A DNA stretch of 33,805 bases from Clostridiales bacterium (GCA_022775385.1 JALFIV010000036.1:1-33805); one strand, 5' to 3'. Counted from the stretch's first letter, positions 7,279 through 16,643 are shown. Numbers and translations are program-made. The notes: generated by a model not told the origin, from the sequence alone.

Positions 7279-8625
7279 ATGTTTTCCAAGATTTTGATTG
7301 CAAACCGCGGTGAGATTGCTGTTCGTGTCATCCGCGCCTGCCGTGATCTGGATGTCATCAGCGTCGCGGTCTACTCCGAGGCGGACAAGCAAGCCCTGCA
7401 TGCGCAGATTGCGGATGAGGCGGTCTGCATCGGACCGGCGCAGGCGAAGGACAGCTATCTGAACGCCGACAATCTGATTGAGGCGGCGCTCGGTGCCGGC
7501 GCGCAGGCGATCCATCCGGGATACGGTTTTCTGTCTGAAAACGCCGATTTTGCACAGAAATGTGAGGAAAACGGATTAGTATTCATCGGGCCGCATCCGG
7601 ATGTCATCCGAAAACTGGGCGACAAAGCTTCTGCCAAGGAGATGGCAAAGCGCGCCGGAGTCCCGCTCACCCCGGGCTCGGACGGCGTTCTGAAGGACGT
7701 GCTCGACGCGGCGCAGTGGGCGGAAAAGATCGGCTATCCAGTCATGATCAAAGCGTCCGCAGGCGGCGGCGGAAAGGGAATCCGCGTCGTAGAGTGTGCG
7801 GGAGACCTGGAGGCGGCGTTCCGCAGTGCTTCGGCAGAGGCGGAAGCAAACTTCGGAGACGGACGTCTGTACATGGAAAAACTGATCCGCCATCCGCGCC
7901 ATGTCGAGGTACAGATCATGGCGGATGCGTTCGGCAATGTCATCCATCTGTTTGACCGAGACTGTTCGGTACAGCGCCGTCATCAAAAACTGATTGAGGA
8001 AGCGCCGGCACCGTTCCTGAGCGACAAGGTCCGCAAGAAGATGTGCAGCTGTGCGGTATCGCTCGCCAAGGAAGCGGGATATCTGGGTGCGGGAACGGTT
8101 GAGTTTCTGGTGGATGACGAGCAGAATTTCTATTTCTGCGAGATGAACACGCGCATTCAGGTCGAGCATCCGGTGACCGAGATGGTGACCGGTGTGGATC
8201 TCGTCGCCCTGCAGCTCCGTGCGGCAGCCGGCGAGATGCTCGGCGTCAAGCAGAAGGATATTTCGCTTCAAGGCACCGCGATGGAGTGCCGCATCAATGC
8301 GGAAAACCCCAACGCCGGTTTTGCTCCCTGCCCGGGCACGATCGCCTCGATGCATCTTGCCGGCGGCATCGGTGTCCGCGTGGACTGTGCGGTCTATCCG
8401 GGATATACCATCCCGCCGTATTATGACAGCATGATCGGAAAGCTCATTGTCCACGGAAATGCGAGGGAGGAAACCCTGTCCCGTATGAAGCGCGCGATGA
8501 GTGAGATGCTGTTCGAGGGTGTGGAGACCAGTGTGGATTATCAGCTGTCGATTCTGCTGTCCGACGCGTTTGCGGCCGGAAAATACCACACCGACTCCAT
8601 TGAGAACGGAGACTTTTTTCGATGA
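7279..8625 (+). CDS. accC: Biotin carboxylase subunit of acetyl-CoA carboxylase
   Basis: ATP-grasp enzyme of 448 residues that carboxylates the biotin on AccB using bicarbonate and ATP. The family start [20 protein letters not shown] is clear (residues 2-21). The glycine-rich ATP loop [10 protein letters not shown] lies near 160-170, and the catalytic [14 protein letters not shown] near 287-300. The length is normal for a stand-alone biotin carboxylase. The start is 6 bp after fabZ, with AGGTGA across the fabZ stop as the ribosome binding site. The last codon and stop share an ATGA overlap with accD. Confidence 0.97.
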   Translation: MFSKILIANRGEIAVRVIRACRDLDVISVAVYSEADKQALHAQIADEAVCIGPAQAKDSYLNADNLIEAALGAGAQAIHPGYGFLSENADFAQKCEENGLVFIGPHPDVIRKLGDKASAKEMAKRAGVPLTPGSDGVLKDVLDAAQWAEKIGYPVMIKASAGGGGKGIRVVECAGDLEAAFRSASAEAEANFGDGRLYMEKLIRHPRHVEVQIMADAFGNVIHLFDRDCSVQRRHQKLIEEAPAPFLSDKVRKKMCSCAVSLAKEAGYLGAGTVEFLVDDEQNFYFCEMNTRIQVEHPVTEMVTGVDLVALQLRAAAGEMLGVKQKDISLQGTAMECRINAENPNAGFAPCPGTIASMHLAGGIGVRVDCAVYPGYTIPPYYDSMIGKLIVHGNAREETLSRMKRAMSEMLFEGVETSVDYQLSILLSDAFAAGKYHTDSIENGDFFR

Positions 8626-9482
8626 TCGTAGATTTATTTCAAAAGACAAGAGCGAGCTCCCGCCGGATTAAAAACCCGAAGGAATCGGCGCATGCGCCGG
8701 TCACGGTGACCTGCAAGACATGCGGACGGGAATGGAGCGCACAGCAGTACGGAAAAAACGGCTATGTCTGTCCGGAGTGCGGCACGCACGGACGCATCCG
8801 CTGCCGTGAGCGCATCCGCCTGACCGTTGACAAGGATTCCTTTTCCGAGCTGTTCGGCGAGCTTGCCACCGGCGATCCGCTGGGATTTCCGGGATATGCG
8901 GAGAAGATCAGCAAACTGCGCACCCGCTCCGGATTGGAGGACGCGGTTCTGACCGGCACCTGCCGCATCGGCGGCATCCCGGCGTGCATCGGTGTGATGG
9001 ACAGCTATTTCATGATGGCTTCTATGGGCAGTGTGGTCGGAGAAAAGCTGACGCGACTGTTTGAATATGCGACCGAAAAGCGTTTGCCGGTGGTTCTGTT
9101 TACCTGCTCGGGCGGCGCGCGCATGCAGGAGGGCATGTTCTCTCTGATGCAGATGGCGAAGGTGAGCGGCGCGGCGGCGAAGCATTCGGAGGCCGGTCTG
9201 CTGTATCTGACCGTGCTGACCGATCCGACGACCGGCGGCGTCACCGCGAGCTTTGCCATGCTGGGTGATATCATTCTGGCGGAGCCGGGTGCGACGGTCG
9301 GATTTGCCGGACGCCGCGTCATTGAAGGCACGATCGGTGAGACCCTGCCGGACGATTTCCAGTCGTCGGAATTTCTGCTGGAACACGGCTTCTGCGACCG
9401 GATTGTTCCGAGAAGCCGGATGAAGGAAGAACTGGCTCGGCTGCTGAAGCTGCACGAGGGAAAAGGAGGTCGGAAACGATGA
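8622..9482 (+). CDS. accD: Acetyl-CoA carboxylase carboxyltransferase subunit beta
   Basis: Half of the carboxyltransferase that moves CO2 from carboxybiotin to acetyl-CoA, 286 residues. The N-terminal zinc ribbon is intact: CKTC, then 15 residues, then CPEC, at about residues 31-53. It is followed by the crotonase-fold domain with [10 protein letters not shown] and an oxyanion-hole region [15 protein letters not shown]. It starts within the accC stop (ATGA) and ends within the accA start (ATGA), so the three subunits are translationally coupled, which suits a fixed stoichiometry. Confidence 0.97.
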   Translation: MIVDLFQKTRASSRRIKNPKESAHAPVTVTCKTCGREWSAQQYGKNGYVCPECGTHGRIRCRERIRLTVDKDSFSELFGELATGDPLGFPGYAEKISKLRTRSGLEDAVLTGTCRIGGIPACIGVMDSYFMMASMGSVVGEKLTRLFEYATEKRLPVVLFTCSGGARMQEGMFSLMQMAKVSGAAAKHSEAGLLYLTVLTDPTTGGVTASFAMLGDIILAEPGATVGFAGRRVIEGTIGETLPDDFQSSEFLLEHGFCDRIVPRSRMKEELARLLKLHEGKGGRKR

Positions 9483-10270
9483 AGCGAGCGATGGAGGAAA
9501 AGCTGGAGTGGATCCGCTCTCCCAGACGTCCGAATGTGGATGACATCATCGCCGGCGTGTTTTCCGATTTTATAGAGCTGCACGGAGACCGTCTGTACGG
9601 CGAGGATCACGCGATGTGCGCGGGAATCGCCCGACTGGGAGATATTCCGGTGACGGTACTCGGTCAGCGGCGCGGACACTCCACGCAGGAGAACATCGAG
9701 GCGAATTTTGCCATGGCGCATCCGGAGGGATACCGCAAGGCGCTCCGGCTCGCGCATCAGGCGGAGAAGTTCGGACGTCCGATTGTCTGCATTGTCGACA
9801 CACCGGGCGCGTTCTGCGGCGTTGAGGCCGAGGAGCGCGGTCAGGGCGAGGCGATTGCCCGATGTCTGTACGAGTTCATGCAGCTCAAAACACCGGTTAT
9901 CTCGATTGTGACCGGTGAGGGCGGCTCCGGCGGCGCACTGGCGCTGGCGGTTGCCAATGAGGTCTACATGCTGACGGATGCGATCTACTCGGTCATCTCG
10001 CCGCGCGGCTGTGCGAGCATCCTGTGGAAGGATGCCGCACGCGAAATCGAGGCGGCGGAGGCGCTCAAGATCACTGCACAGGATATGCTGGGATTTGGCC
10101 TGATCGACGGCATTATCGAGGATTCCCGACGGGATTCCGTGCTGTACCGTCACATCAAGTCGACGCTGACCGATGCGGTAAACCGCCTGTCACAACTGTT
10201 CGGCGAACAGCTGGCGCAGACACGGTATGAGAAATTCCGTTCCTACGGAGTTTTTGAAGAACATATATAA
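9479..10270 (+). CDS. accA: Acetyl-CoA carboxylase carboxyltransferase subunit alpha
   Basis: Partner of AccD in the alpha2-beta2 carboxyltransferase, 263 residues. The family motifs [35 protein letters not shown] and [11 protein letters not shown] appear in order. It is shorter than the roughly 320-residue proteobacterial AccA because the N-terminal helical part is reduced, as is common in Clostridia and Streptococcus. A strong AAAGGAGGT (9462-9470) lies 8 nt before the ATG. acpP follows after 25 bp. Confidence 0.96.
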   Translation: MKRAMEEKLEWIRSPRRPNVDDIIAGVFSDFIELHGDRLYGEDHAMCAGIARLGDIPVTVLGQRRGHSTQENIEANFAMAHPEGYRKALRLAHQAEKFGRPIVCIVDTPGAFCGVEAEERGQGEAIARCLYEFMQLKTPVISIVTGEGGSGGALALAVANEVYMLTDAIYSVISPRGCASILWKDAAREIEAAEALKITAQDMLGFGLIDGIIEDSRRDSVLYRHIKSTLTDAVNRLSQLFGEQLAQTRYEKFRSYGVFEEHI

Positions 10271-10295
10271 AAACCATTTACGAACAGGAGAATGA

Positions 10296-10523
10296 ATGAT
10301 GTTTGAGAAAATTTGTGAAATTCTGGCTGAGAAGTTTGATGCAGACGCATCTGCAATGACCATGGAGACCAGCATCAAGGACGATCTGAAGGCAGACTCG
10401 CTGGATGTTGTCGAGCTGATGATGGATCTCGAGGACGAGACCGGCGTTGCAATCCCGGATGAGGATGCGGTAAAGATGAGCACGATCGGCGATATCGTCG
10501 CTTATGTCGAGGCACATCAGTAA
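10296..10523 (+). CDS. acpP: Acyl carrier protein
   Basis: A small acidic four-helix carrier of 75 residues that holds acyl intermediates on a 4'-phosphopantetheine arm. The attachment serine is Ser35 in the DSL motif (KADSLDVVELMMDLEDE). The ATG at 10296 follows AGGAG (10286-10290); the ATG at 10292 in another frame runs into a stop, and 10299 is an alternative in-frame start. It is the last gene of the fab/acc operon, whereas in the well-known streptococcal arrangement it sits second, after fabH. A terminator follows within 20 bp. Confidence 0.96.
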   Translation: MMFEKICEILAEKFDADASAMTMETSIKDDLKADSLDVVELMMDLEDETGVAIPDEDAVKMSTIGDIVAYVEAHQ

Positions 10524-10540
10524 GAATTACAAAGAATGGG

Positions 10541-10570
10541 CGGCAGGTTTTCCTGCCGCTCTTTTCTTTG
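10541..10570 (+). terminator. Intrinsic terminator of the fab/acc operon
   Basis: A 7-bp GC-rich stem CGGCAGG/CCTGCCG (10541-10547 and 10552-10558) with a TTTT loop, followed by the T-rich CTCTTTTCTTT. Confidence 0.9.
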
Positions 10571-10589
10571 ACGTGATGACGGATCAATG

Positions 10590-10635
10590 CGGAGTATGGG
10601 GCGGTACCTTCGCACAGACTCCGGATTTTTCTTTT
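10590..10635 (+). terminator. Possible second terminator or leader hairpin
   Basis: CGGAGT (10590-10595) pairs with ACTCCG (10618-10623), and an inner GCG/CGC pairing is possible. A T-rich stretch follows (10626-10635). It could back up the upstream terminator. The long loop makes this uncertain. Confidence 0.4.
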
Positions 10636-10657
10636 CGGGAAGAAAACAGCGGGGGCG

Positions 10658-10758
10658 TTGAGTACCGTCTGGAATTGTGATAAAATAAAGAAGAAATAGG
10701 GATGAGGGAACAGAATTTACCTCATTTTTACACAGTTTGGACAGAACTGTGATAGAAT
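10658..10758 (+). promoter_or_regulatory. Tandem promoters upstream of ppk
   Basis: The first promoter has TTGAGT (10658-10663), 17 bp, then TAAAAT (10681-10686) preceded by TG in extended -10 position. The second has TAGAAT (10753-10758), also with the extended -10 TGA before it but no good -35. Both lie in a repeated GAAYTGTGATARAATA block. The ppk start codon is about 75 nt beyond the second. Confidence 0.6.
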
Positions 10759-10831
10759 ATGAGGTGAGAAACAGAAAAACAGCGCGGCGGAAGTTTGGCG
10801 CCTGTGTGATATCTGGTAAGGGGAGAACACT

Positions 10832-12898
10832 ATGAAAGAAAACTGTTTTACGAACCGGGAACTGTCATGGCTGCAGTTCAATGAGCGCGTACTGAATGAG
10901 GCGGGAAATGACCGCGTTCCCCTGGCGGAGCGTCTGTCGTTCGCGTCGATTTATCAGTCCAATCTGGATGAGTTCTTCATGGTTCGTGTCGGCACCTTGA
11001 TGGTGCAGATGCAGTCGGATGAAGATATCCGTGAAAACAAGACCGGTATGACCAGCAAGGAGCAGGTTTCCGCCATTTTGGAGCGTGTTGCCGAGCTGGA
11101 GAAAAAGAAGGGGAAGATTTACGAACAGCTGATGGGTGAGCTGGAGCCGCACGGCATCCGTATCATCAATTTCAACCGCCTGTCCAACGAGGAGGGCGCA
11201 CTGCTGGAAGCGTATTTTGATTCCAATATCGCGCCGTTCCTGTCTCCGATGATCGTCAGCAAACAGCAGCCGTTCCCGTTTTTGAACAACAAGGAGCTGT
11301 ATGCGCTGGTACTGCTCGAGACCAAAAACGGAAAATCCAAGATCGGTATCGTCCCGTGTGCCAACGGTGTATTCAAGCGTCTGATCGAGATTCCATCCCG
11401 TCCGGGCACCTTTATGCTGGGCGAGGAGCTGATTCTGCACTTTGTCTCCAAGCTGTATCCCAAGTATGCGGTCAAGGCAAAGTCCATCATGCGCGTCACG
11501 CGCAACGCCGATATCGACGAACAGGATGTCTACGATGAGGATATGGATTACCGCGATATCATGGAGCATCTGATCAAGCAGAGAACGCGCCTGAGTCCGG
11601 TCCGTCTGGAGCTCACCCGCGATATCAGCAAGAAGGCGAGAAAACAGCTGGCGAAATATTTGGGTGTCAAGCTCGAACATATCATCCGCGTGGACACCCC
11701 GCTGGATCTGTCCTTTGTGTTCCAGCTTCAGAACTATCTGCATGGAAAGCCCGAACTGTTTTATGAAAAGCTCACGCCGCGCATGACGCCGGCGCTCAAT
11801 CTCAAGGAGAGTATTCTCGAACAGATTTCGCAGAAGGATGTTCTGCTGTCCTATCCGTTTGAGAGTATGAAGCCGTTCCTGCGCATGCTGCATGAGGCGG
11901 CGGAGGACGACTCGGTTGTCTCCATCAAGATGACGCTGTACCGCGTTGCGGACAAGAGCAAGATCATCGACGCACTGGTTGAGGCGGCAGAGAACGGCAA
12001 GGAAGTCGTTGTTCTGGTTGAGCTGCGCGCGCGGTTTGACGAGGCAAACAACATCGAGATGTCCCGCCGTCTGGAGGAGGCAGGCTGTCAGATCATCTAC
12101 GGTCTGGGGCAGTACAAGGTGCACTCCAAGCTGTGCCTGATCACCAGAAAGACTGAGGACGGCCGTTCGTGCTACATCACGCAGATCGGAACCGGCAACT
12201 ATAACGAAAAGACCTCCCGTCTGTACACCGACCTGTCGCTCATGACGGCGAATCAGGAAATCGGCGCGGAGGCGGCAAAGGTATTCCAGTCGCTCATGAT
12301 GGGTGAGACCGTCGAGCAGATGAACTGTCTGCTCGTCGCACCGAAGTGCCTGCAGAACAAGGTGCTCGACATGATGAACGAGGAGATTGCCCGCGCAAAG
12401 AACGGAGAGGCGGCGTACATCGGCATCAAGATCAATTCTCTGACCGACAAGGTCATCATCCGCAAGCTGATTGAGGCGTCGCAGGCGGGCGTCAAGATCG
12501 AACTGATCGTCCGCGGCATCTGCTGTCTGGTGCCGGAGGTCAAGGGACTGACCGAGAATATCACGATTATCAGCATTGTCGGCCGATTCCTGGAGCACTC
12601 GCGCATCTACCGATTCGGTGTCGGAGACCGAGAAAAGATTTACATTGCGTCGGCGGACTTCATGACGCGCAATACCATCCGCCGTGTCGAAGTCGCGGCG
12701 CCGATCTACGATCCGGAAATCAAGAACCGCCTGCGGTATATCTTTGACACCTGCATGGCGGACGATGAGAAGGGCAAGCGCCAGACGAGCGACCGAAGCT
12801 ATGTCGACCGCCGTTTGGGTGAGAACCGTCTGAACTCGCAGGAGGTATTCTACAAGGAGGCGTATCAGGCGGAGAGCACACCGGATACGACGGAATAA
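10832..12898 (+). CDS. ppk1: Polyphosphate kinase 1
   Basis: Reversibly polymerises the ATP gamma-phosphate into inorganic polyphosphate. The 688 residues show the full PPK1 plan: N-terminal domain starting NRELSWLQFNERVL, a middle domain, and two phospholipase-D-like C-terminal domains. The autophosphorylated His is His431 in KVHSKLCLI, and the second catalytic His is His589 in FLEHSRIYRF. NIEMSRRLEEAG and IGTGNYNEKTSRLYTDL are also typical. The ATG follows AAGGGGAGA. No exopolyphosphatase is adjacent, so polyphosphate breakdown must be encoded elsewhere. An rRNA methyltransferase gene starts 28 bp downstream and is probably co-transcribed. Confidence 0.97.
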   Translation: MKENCFTNRELSWLQFNERVLNEAGNDRVPLAERLSFASIYQSNLDEFFMVRVGTLMVQMQSDEDIRENKTGMTSKEQVSAILERVAELEKKKGKIYEQLMGELEPHGIRIINFNRLSNEEGALLEAYFDSNIAPFLSPMIVSKQQPFPFLNNKELYALVLLETKNGKSKIGIVPCANGVFKRLIEIPSRPGTFMLGEELILHFVSKLYPKYAVKAKSIMRVTRNADIDEQDVYDEDMDYRDIMEHLIKQRTRLSPVRLELTRDISKKARKQLAKYLGVKLEHIIRVDTPLDLSFVFQLQNYLHGKPELFYEKLTPRMTPALNLKESILEQISQKDVLLSYPFESMKPFLRMLHEAAEDDSVVSIKMTLYRVADKSKIIDALVEAAENGKEVVVLVELRARFDEANNIEMSRRLEEAGCQIIYGLGQYKVHSKLCLITRKTEDGRSCYITQIGTGNYNEKTSRLYTDLSLMTANQEIGAEAAKVFQSLMMGETVEQMNCLLVAPKCLQNKVLDMMNEEIARAKNGEAAYIGIKINSLTDKVIIRKLIEASQAGVKIELIVRGICCLVPEVKGLTENITIISIVGRFLEHSRIYRFGVGDREKIYIASADFMTRNTIRRVEVAAPIYDPEIKNRLRYIFDTCMADDEKGKRQTSDRSYVDRRLGENRLNSQEVFYKEAYQAESTPDTTE

Positions 12899-12926
12899 AA
12901 ATATCAGGACAGAATGAGGAAACGAT

Positions 12927-13964
12927 ATGGAGCAGCAGCACAAACGCCGGGTACGCTATAAGGGAACACATCCACGGCATTTTTCCGAAAAATATAAGGA
13001 ATTAAACCCTGAAAAGTATCAGGAGGACGTTCAGAAAATCATCTCGCAGGGAAAGACACCGGCGGGCATGCACATTTCCATCTGTGTCAACGAGATTCTG
13101 GACATTCTGCAGATTCAGCCGGGGCAGGTCGGACTGGATGCCACGCTCGGCTACGGCGGTCACACGCGCCGGATGCTGGAATGCCTGCAGGGTCAGGGTC
13201 ATCTGTACGCGACGGATGTCGACCCGATTGAGTCGGAAAAGACTCGGAAGCGGCTGGCGGATCTGGGATACGGTCCGGAGATTCTGACCATCCGTAATAT
13301 GAACTTTGCGGATCTCGACCAGGTTGCGCCGGATCAGAAATTTGATTTTGTGCTGGCAGACCTCGGTGTCTCCTCCATGCAGATTGACAACCCGGAGCGC
13401 GGCTTCACCTTTAAGCAGGACGGACCGCTTGATCTCCGGCTGAATCCGACGACCGGTGTCACCGCGGCGCAGCGTCTGCGTGAGCTGGACGAGGAGGAAA
13501 TCGCCGGCATGCTGGTGGAAAACGCCGATGAGCCGTACGCGGAGCGCATCGCGCGGGAGGTCATCCGCACCTACCGGCGCGGCGGAACGATTGACACCAC
13601 CCGTCAGCTGTATGCCGTCATTGAATCGGCGCTGTCCTTCCTTCCGGCGAAGGAGCGCAAAGAGGCAGTCAAGAAATCCTGTCAGCGGACGTTTCAGGCG
13701 CTCCGTATCGATATCAACAGCGAGTTCGAGGTGCTGTACACCTTTTTGGAAAAACTGCCGTCCGTGCTCAAAAGCGGCGGTCGGGTCGCTGTGCTGACCT
13801 TCCACTCGGGGGAGGATCGTCTGGTCAAAAAAGCCTTCAAGCAGCATCTGCGCGAGGGGATATACCGTGATATTGCGCGCGATGTCATCCGTCCCTCGGC
13901 GGAGGAGTGCTATCAGAACCCGCGCGCACGCTCGACCAAGCTGCGCTGGGCGATCCGCGCATAA
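12927..13964 (+). CDS. RsmH-type (MraW) SAM methyltransferase, extended paralog
   Basis: A 345-residue protein homologous to RsmH, which N4-methylates C1402 of 16S rRNA. The SAM-binding DATLGYGGHTRRML lies near residues 69-82. The active-site region DFVLADLGVSSMQID and GFTFKQDGPLDLRL follow, and the C-terminal TFHSGEDRLVKKAFK is present. Two points differ from the standard gene: about 45 basic extra residues precede the usual start (RYKGTHPRHF...), and it lies next to ppk rather than in the mraZ-mraW division cluster. I infer a second RsmH-like enzyme. The target could be C1402 or another rRNA base. The ribosome binding site GAGGAAA lies 5 nt before the ATG. A strong terminator follows. Confidence 0.88.
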   Translation: MEQQHKRRVRYKGTHPRHFSEKYKELNPEKYQEDVQKIISQGKTPAGMHISICVNEILDILQIQPGQVGLDATLGYGGHTRRMLECLQGQGHLYATDVDPIESEKTRKRLADLGYGPEILTIRNMNFADLDQVAPDQKFDFVLADLGVSSMQIDNPERGFTFKQDGPLDLRLNPTTGVTAAQRLRELDEEEIAGMLVENADEPYAERIAREVIRTYRRGGTIDTTRQLYAVIESALSFLPAKERKEAVKKSCQRTFQALRIDINSEFEVLYTFLEKLPSVLKSGGRVAVLTFHSGEDRLVKKAFKQHLREGIYRDIARDVIRPSAEECYQNPRARSTKLRWAIRA

Positions 13965-13990
13965 CACAATGATGTTCCATCAAAAACAAC

Positions 13991-14028
13991 AGCCGCCGCA
14001 GTGGAAATTCCACTGCGGCGGCTTTTCT
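13991..14028. terminator. Strong bidirectional terminator between converging genes
   Basis: A 16-bp nearly perfect stem rich in GC (13991-14006 with 14008-14023), then TTTTC on the plus strand. On the minus strand the stem is followed by GTTGTTTTTG. It ends both the ppk/RsmH unit and the marR-alcohol-aldehyde dehydrogenase unit. Confidence 0.93.
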
Positions 14029-14059
14029 ATGCAGATAGATTCCCGAAAAGGGAATTTGA

Positions 14060-15439
14060 TTATCGTAGAAACATACGAATCATCTTGTTATAAAAATCGG
14101 TATACGGCTGATAGCGCATCGGAAGATCTAACCAGGTCTTTTTGTCCACAATGCTCTTTTTATGGGAGAACGTGTCAAAGCCGGCCTTGCCGTGATACGA
14201 TCCCATGCCGCTGTTGCCGACGCCGCCGAAGCCCATATTGCTGGTGGCAAGGTGAATGATCGTATCGTTGATGCATCCGCCGCCGAACGAGCAGACATCG
14301 GTCACATAGCGCATCGTCGCTTTGTCCTCCGTAAACAGATAGAACGCGAGCGGATGCGGACGGGAATTGATGATCTCCAGCGCATCGTCCAGCTTGTCAT
14401 AGGTCAGAATCGGCAGAACCGGACCGAAGATCTCCTCCTGCATCACCGCGTCATCCCACGTGACATCCGTGAGGATGGTCGGTTCGATGCGCAGAGACTC
14501 GCTGTCCGAGCCGCCGCCATAGACCACCTTGTCCGGATCAATCAGCCCGCAGATGCGGCGGAAGTGCTTTTCGTTGATGATTTTGCCGTAGTCCGGATTG
14601 GCGAGCGCGCGGATGCTGTACTGCCGCTTGGTCTCGCGGATAAGCTCGCGGACAAGTTCCTCCTTGATTGCGGCGTCGCAGTAGATATAATCCGGCGCAA
14701 CGCAGGTCTGACCGCAGTTGAGGAACTTGCCGAACACAATGCGGCGGGCGGCGAGTTTGAGCTTCGCCGATTTGGTGACCACACAGGGGCTTTTTCCGCC
14801 GAGCTCGAGCGTCACGGGCGTGAGGTTTTCCGCGGCATGGCGCATGACCTCTTTTCCGACTGCCGGACTGCCGGTGAAGAACATGTAGTCGAACGATTCG
14901 CCCAGCAGGTGCTGATTTTCCGCCCGTCCGCCCGTGATGACCGCAACATAGTCCGGCTCAAAGCACTCCGCAATCAGCGACTGCAGAACCGCGCTTGTGC
15001 GGGGAGAATAGGCGCTCGGTTTAATCACCGCAGTGTTTCCGGCGGCAAGCGCGTCAACCAGCGGATCGAGCGTGAGCATAAACGGATAGTTCCACGGACT
15101 CATGATCAGCACGACACCGTACGGAGACGGCTTGACATAGCTGCGCGAAACATACTGTGCAAGCGGTGTGCGCACGCGGTTTTCTCTGGCATACGAGCGC
15201 ACATGCTTGAGCATAAAGCTGATTTCACTCAGGACAATACCGACCTCACACATATAGCTCTCCGACGCGCTCTTGCCGAGGTCAGCCTGCAGCGCATCCA
15301 TGATCTCGGTTTCGCGGCGCTGAATGGTGCATTTCAGACGGCGCAGCGCCGCGATACGGAACTCAACCGGCAGTGTGATGCCGCTGGCAAAGTACGTCTT
15401 CTGTCGGGAGACGATATCTCGAATTTCTTCCGGATTCAT
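14060..15439 (-). CDS. Aldehyde dehydrogenase, ALDH3-like
   Basis: NAD(P)-dependent enzyme of 459 residues that oxidises aldehydes to acids. Catalytic Cys246 lies in NCGQTCVAPDY, general base Glu212 in LELGGKSPC, and Asn117 in MSPWNYPF; the cofactor region FFTGSPAVGKEV is intact. The short N-terminus and the C-terminal tail (FDTFSHKKSIVDK...) are typical of the class 3 / fatty aldehyde group (AldX, YwdH) rather than CoA-acylating enzymes. It is the third gene of a minus-strand operon. Its ATG has the ribosome binding site GGAGG 6 nt upstream and lies 77 bp inside the end of the alcohol dehydrogenase gene. The natural aldehyde is unknown; medium or long-chain aldehydes are plausible. Confidence 0.94.
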   Translation of the reverse strand: MNPEEIRDIVSRQKTYFASGITLPVEFRIAALRRLKCTIQRRETEIMDALQADLGKSASESYMCEVGIVLSEISFMLKHVRSYARENRVRTPLAQYVSRSYVKPSPYGVVLIMSPWNYPFMLTLDPLVDALAAGNTAVIKPSAYSPRTSAVLQSLIAECFEPDYVAVITGGRAENQHLLGESFDYMFFTGSPAVGKEVMRHAAENLTPVTLELGGKSPCVVTKSAKLKLAARRIVFGKFLNCGQTCVAPDYIYCDAAIKEELVRELIRETKRQYSIRALANPDYGKIINEKHFRRICGLIDPDKVVYGGGSDSESLRIEPTILTDVTWDDAVMQEEIFGPVLPILTYDKLDDALEIINSRPHPLAFYLFTEDKATMRYVTDVCSFGGGCINDTIIHLATSNMGFGGVGNSGMGSYHGKAGFDTFSHKKSIVDKKTWLDLPMRYQPYTDFYNKMIRMFLR

Positions 15440-16643
15440 GGCTTTCCTCCATCACATCATAGTAAAACTGTTCCAGCTGCTCCGCCTCCATGAGGACGGG
15501 GACCGGATAGAGCGGATTTGCTTCCTTGGCGGCAGTGCGCGCCAGCTCGGGGACATCCTCTCGCCGGATTTCCGGAATGACGTCCGGAATGTCCAGACGG
15601 ATCTTCATCTCGCGGATCGCGCGGAGAAAGGCCTCCGCACCGACCTGATCGGTGTTCGCTCTGCTGGACAGACCGACGCAGACAGACAATTCGTGCAGTT
15701 TTTTATAGACACTCGGTCCGTATGCCTCGAGTACATGCGGGAGCAGAACGGCGTTTGCCAGTCCGTGCGGGACGTTGTACTTTCCGCCGAGCGAATGAGC
15801 GACAGCGTGGACATATCCGACATAGGATTTGGAAAAGGCAGAGCCTGCGAGATAAGCGGCGTGCAGCATATTGCGGCGCGCCTCGGTGTCATCGCCGTTG
15901 TCACAGGCGCGGTCGAGATTGGAAAAGATCAGCTGGATGGCCTCGATGGCATCGGCGCGGGTTTCCTTCGTGGTGGAGCGTCCGATGTACGCTTCGACCG
16001 CATGGGTGAGGGCATCCATGCCGGTGGTCGCGGTCACGTGGCGCGGCAGAGTACGGGTGACCTCCGGATCGAGCACCGCATAGCGCGGGATAAGCGGGAA
16101 GTCGTTGATCGGATACTTGTGGCGCGTCTTGCTGTCGGTGATGACAGCGGCGAGTGTCGCCTCGCTGCCGGTTCCGGCGGTCGTCGGAATCGCAATCAGC
16201 GTCGGCAGACGCTTATGTACCTTGAGAATACCCTCCATCTGAGACAGCGACTGACGCGGTTTGGCGATGCGCGCACCGACTGCCTTGGCACAGTCGATGG
16301 ACGAGCCGCCGCCGAATCCGATGATCGCCTGACAGTCGCCGCGCAGGTACATCGCGCGTGCCTCCTCGACATTCTGGTTGGTCGGATTGGCCACTGTCCG
16401 GTCATAGACGCGGCAGTGGATGTGCGCCTTGTGCAGGCTGTCCTCCAGCGGTTTGGTGATGCCGAATCCGCGGATACTGGCGTCTGTGATGAGCAGAACG
16501 CGGGAGATATTCTTTTTACGGAGCAGGGCGGGCAGTTCCTTTGTACTTCCCAGCAGTGTCGGCTTGCGATAGGGAAGAACGGGAATTGCCGCACGGAATA
16601 CCGTCTGGAAGGAACGGCAGTAGGCTTTTTTAGCGAAATTCAT
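15363..16643 (-). CDS. Iron-containing alcohol dehydrogenase
   Basis: A 426-residue group III alcohol dehydrogenase that interconverts an alcohol and an aldehyde or ketone with NAD(P)H. The dinucleotide-binding motif GFGGGSSIDCAKAV, the GTGSEAT motif and metal-binding regions MDALTHAVEAYI and HSLGGKYNVPHGLANAVLLPHV are all present. The ATG at 16643 has AAGGAGAACACGC upstream and overlaps the marR stop (ATGA). The homologous region seems to end near LEQFYYDVMEE; about 24 further residues rich in Arg and His are read over the start of the aldehyde dehydrogenase gene in another frame. Pairing with an aldehyde dehydrogenase suggests the two act in series on one compound. Confidence 0.94.
   Translation of the reverse strand: MNFAKKAYCRSFQTVFRAAIPVLPYRKPTLLGSTKELPALLRKKNISRVLLITDASIRGFGITKPLEDSLHKAHIHCRVYDRTVANPTNQNVEEARAMYLRGDCQAIIGFGGGSSIDCAKAVGARIAKPRQSLSQMEGILKVHKRLPTLIAIPTTAGTGSEATLAAVITDSKTRHKYPINDFPLIPRYAVLDPEVTRTLPRHVTATTGMDALTHAVEAYIGRSTTKETRADAIEAIQLIFSNLDRACDNGDDTEARRNMLHAAYLAGSAFSKSYVGYVHAVAHSLGGKYNVPHGLANAVLLPHVLEAYGPSVYKKLHELSVCVGLSSRANTDQVGAEAFLRAIREMKIRLDIPDVIPEIRREDVPELARTAAKEANPLYPVPVLMEAEQLEQFYYDVMEESHESGRNSRYRLPTEDVLCQRHHTAG

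Noticed and set aside
10865-12943. Long open frame antisense to ppk
   Set aside because: Same reason: the plus strand encodes a complete PPK1 with catalytic residues, and the antisense frame has no family features or start signals.
14060-16643. Alcohol/aldehyde dehydrogenase pair as part of a bacterial microcompartment
   Set aside because: No shell protein genes or encapsulation peptides are visible, and the aldehyde dehydrogenase is class 3-like rather than CoA-acylating.
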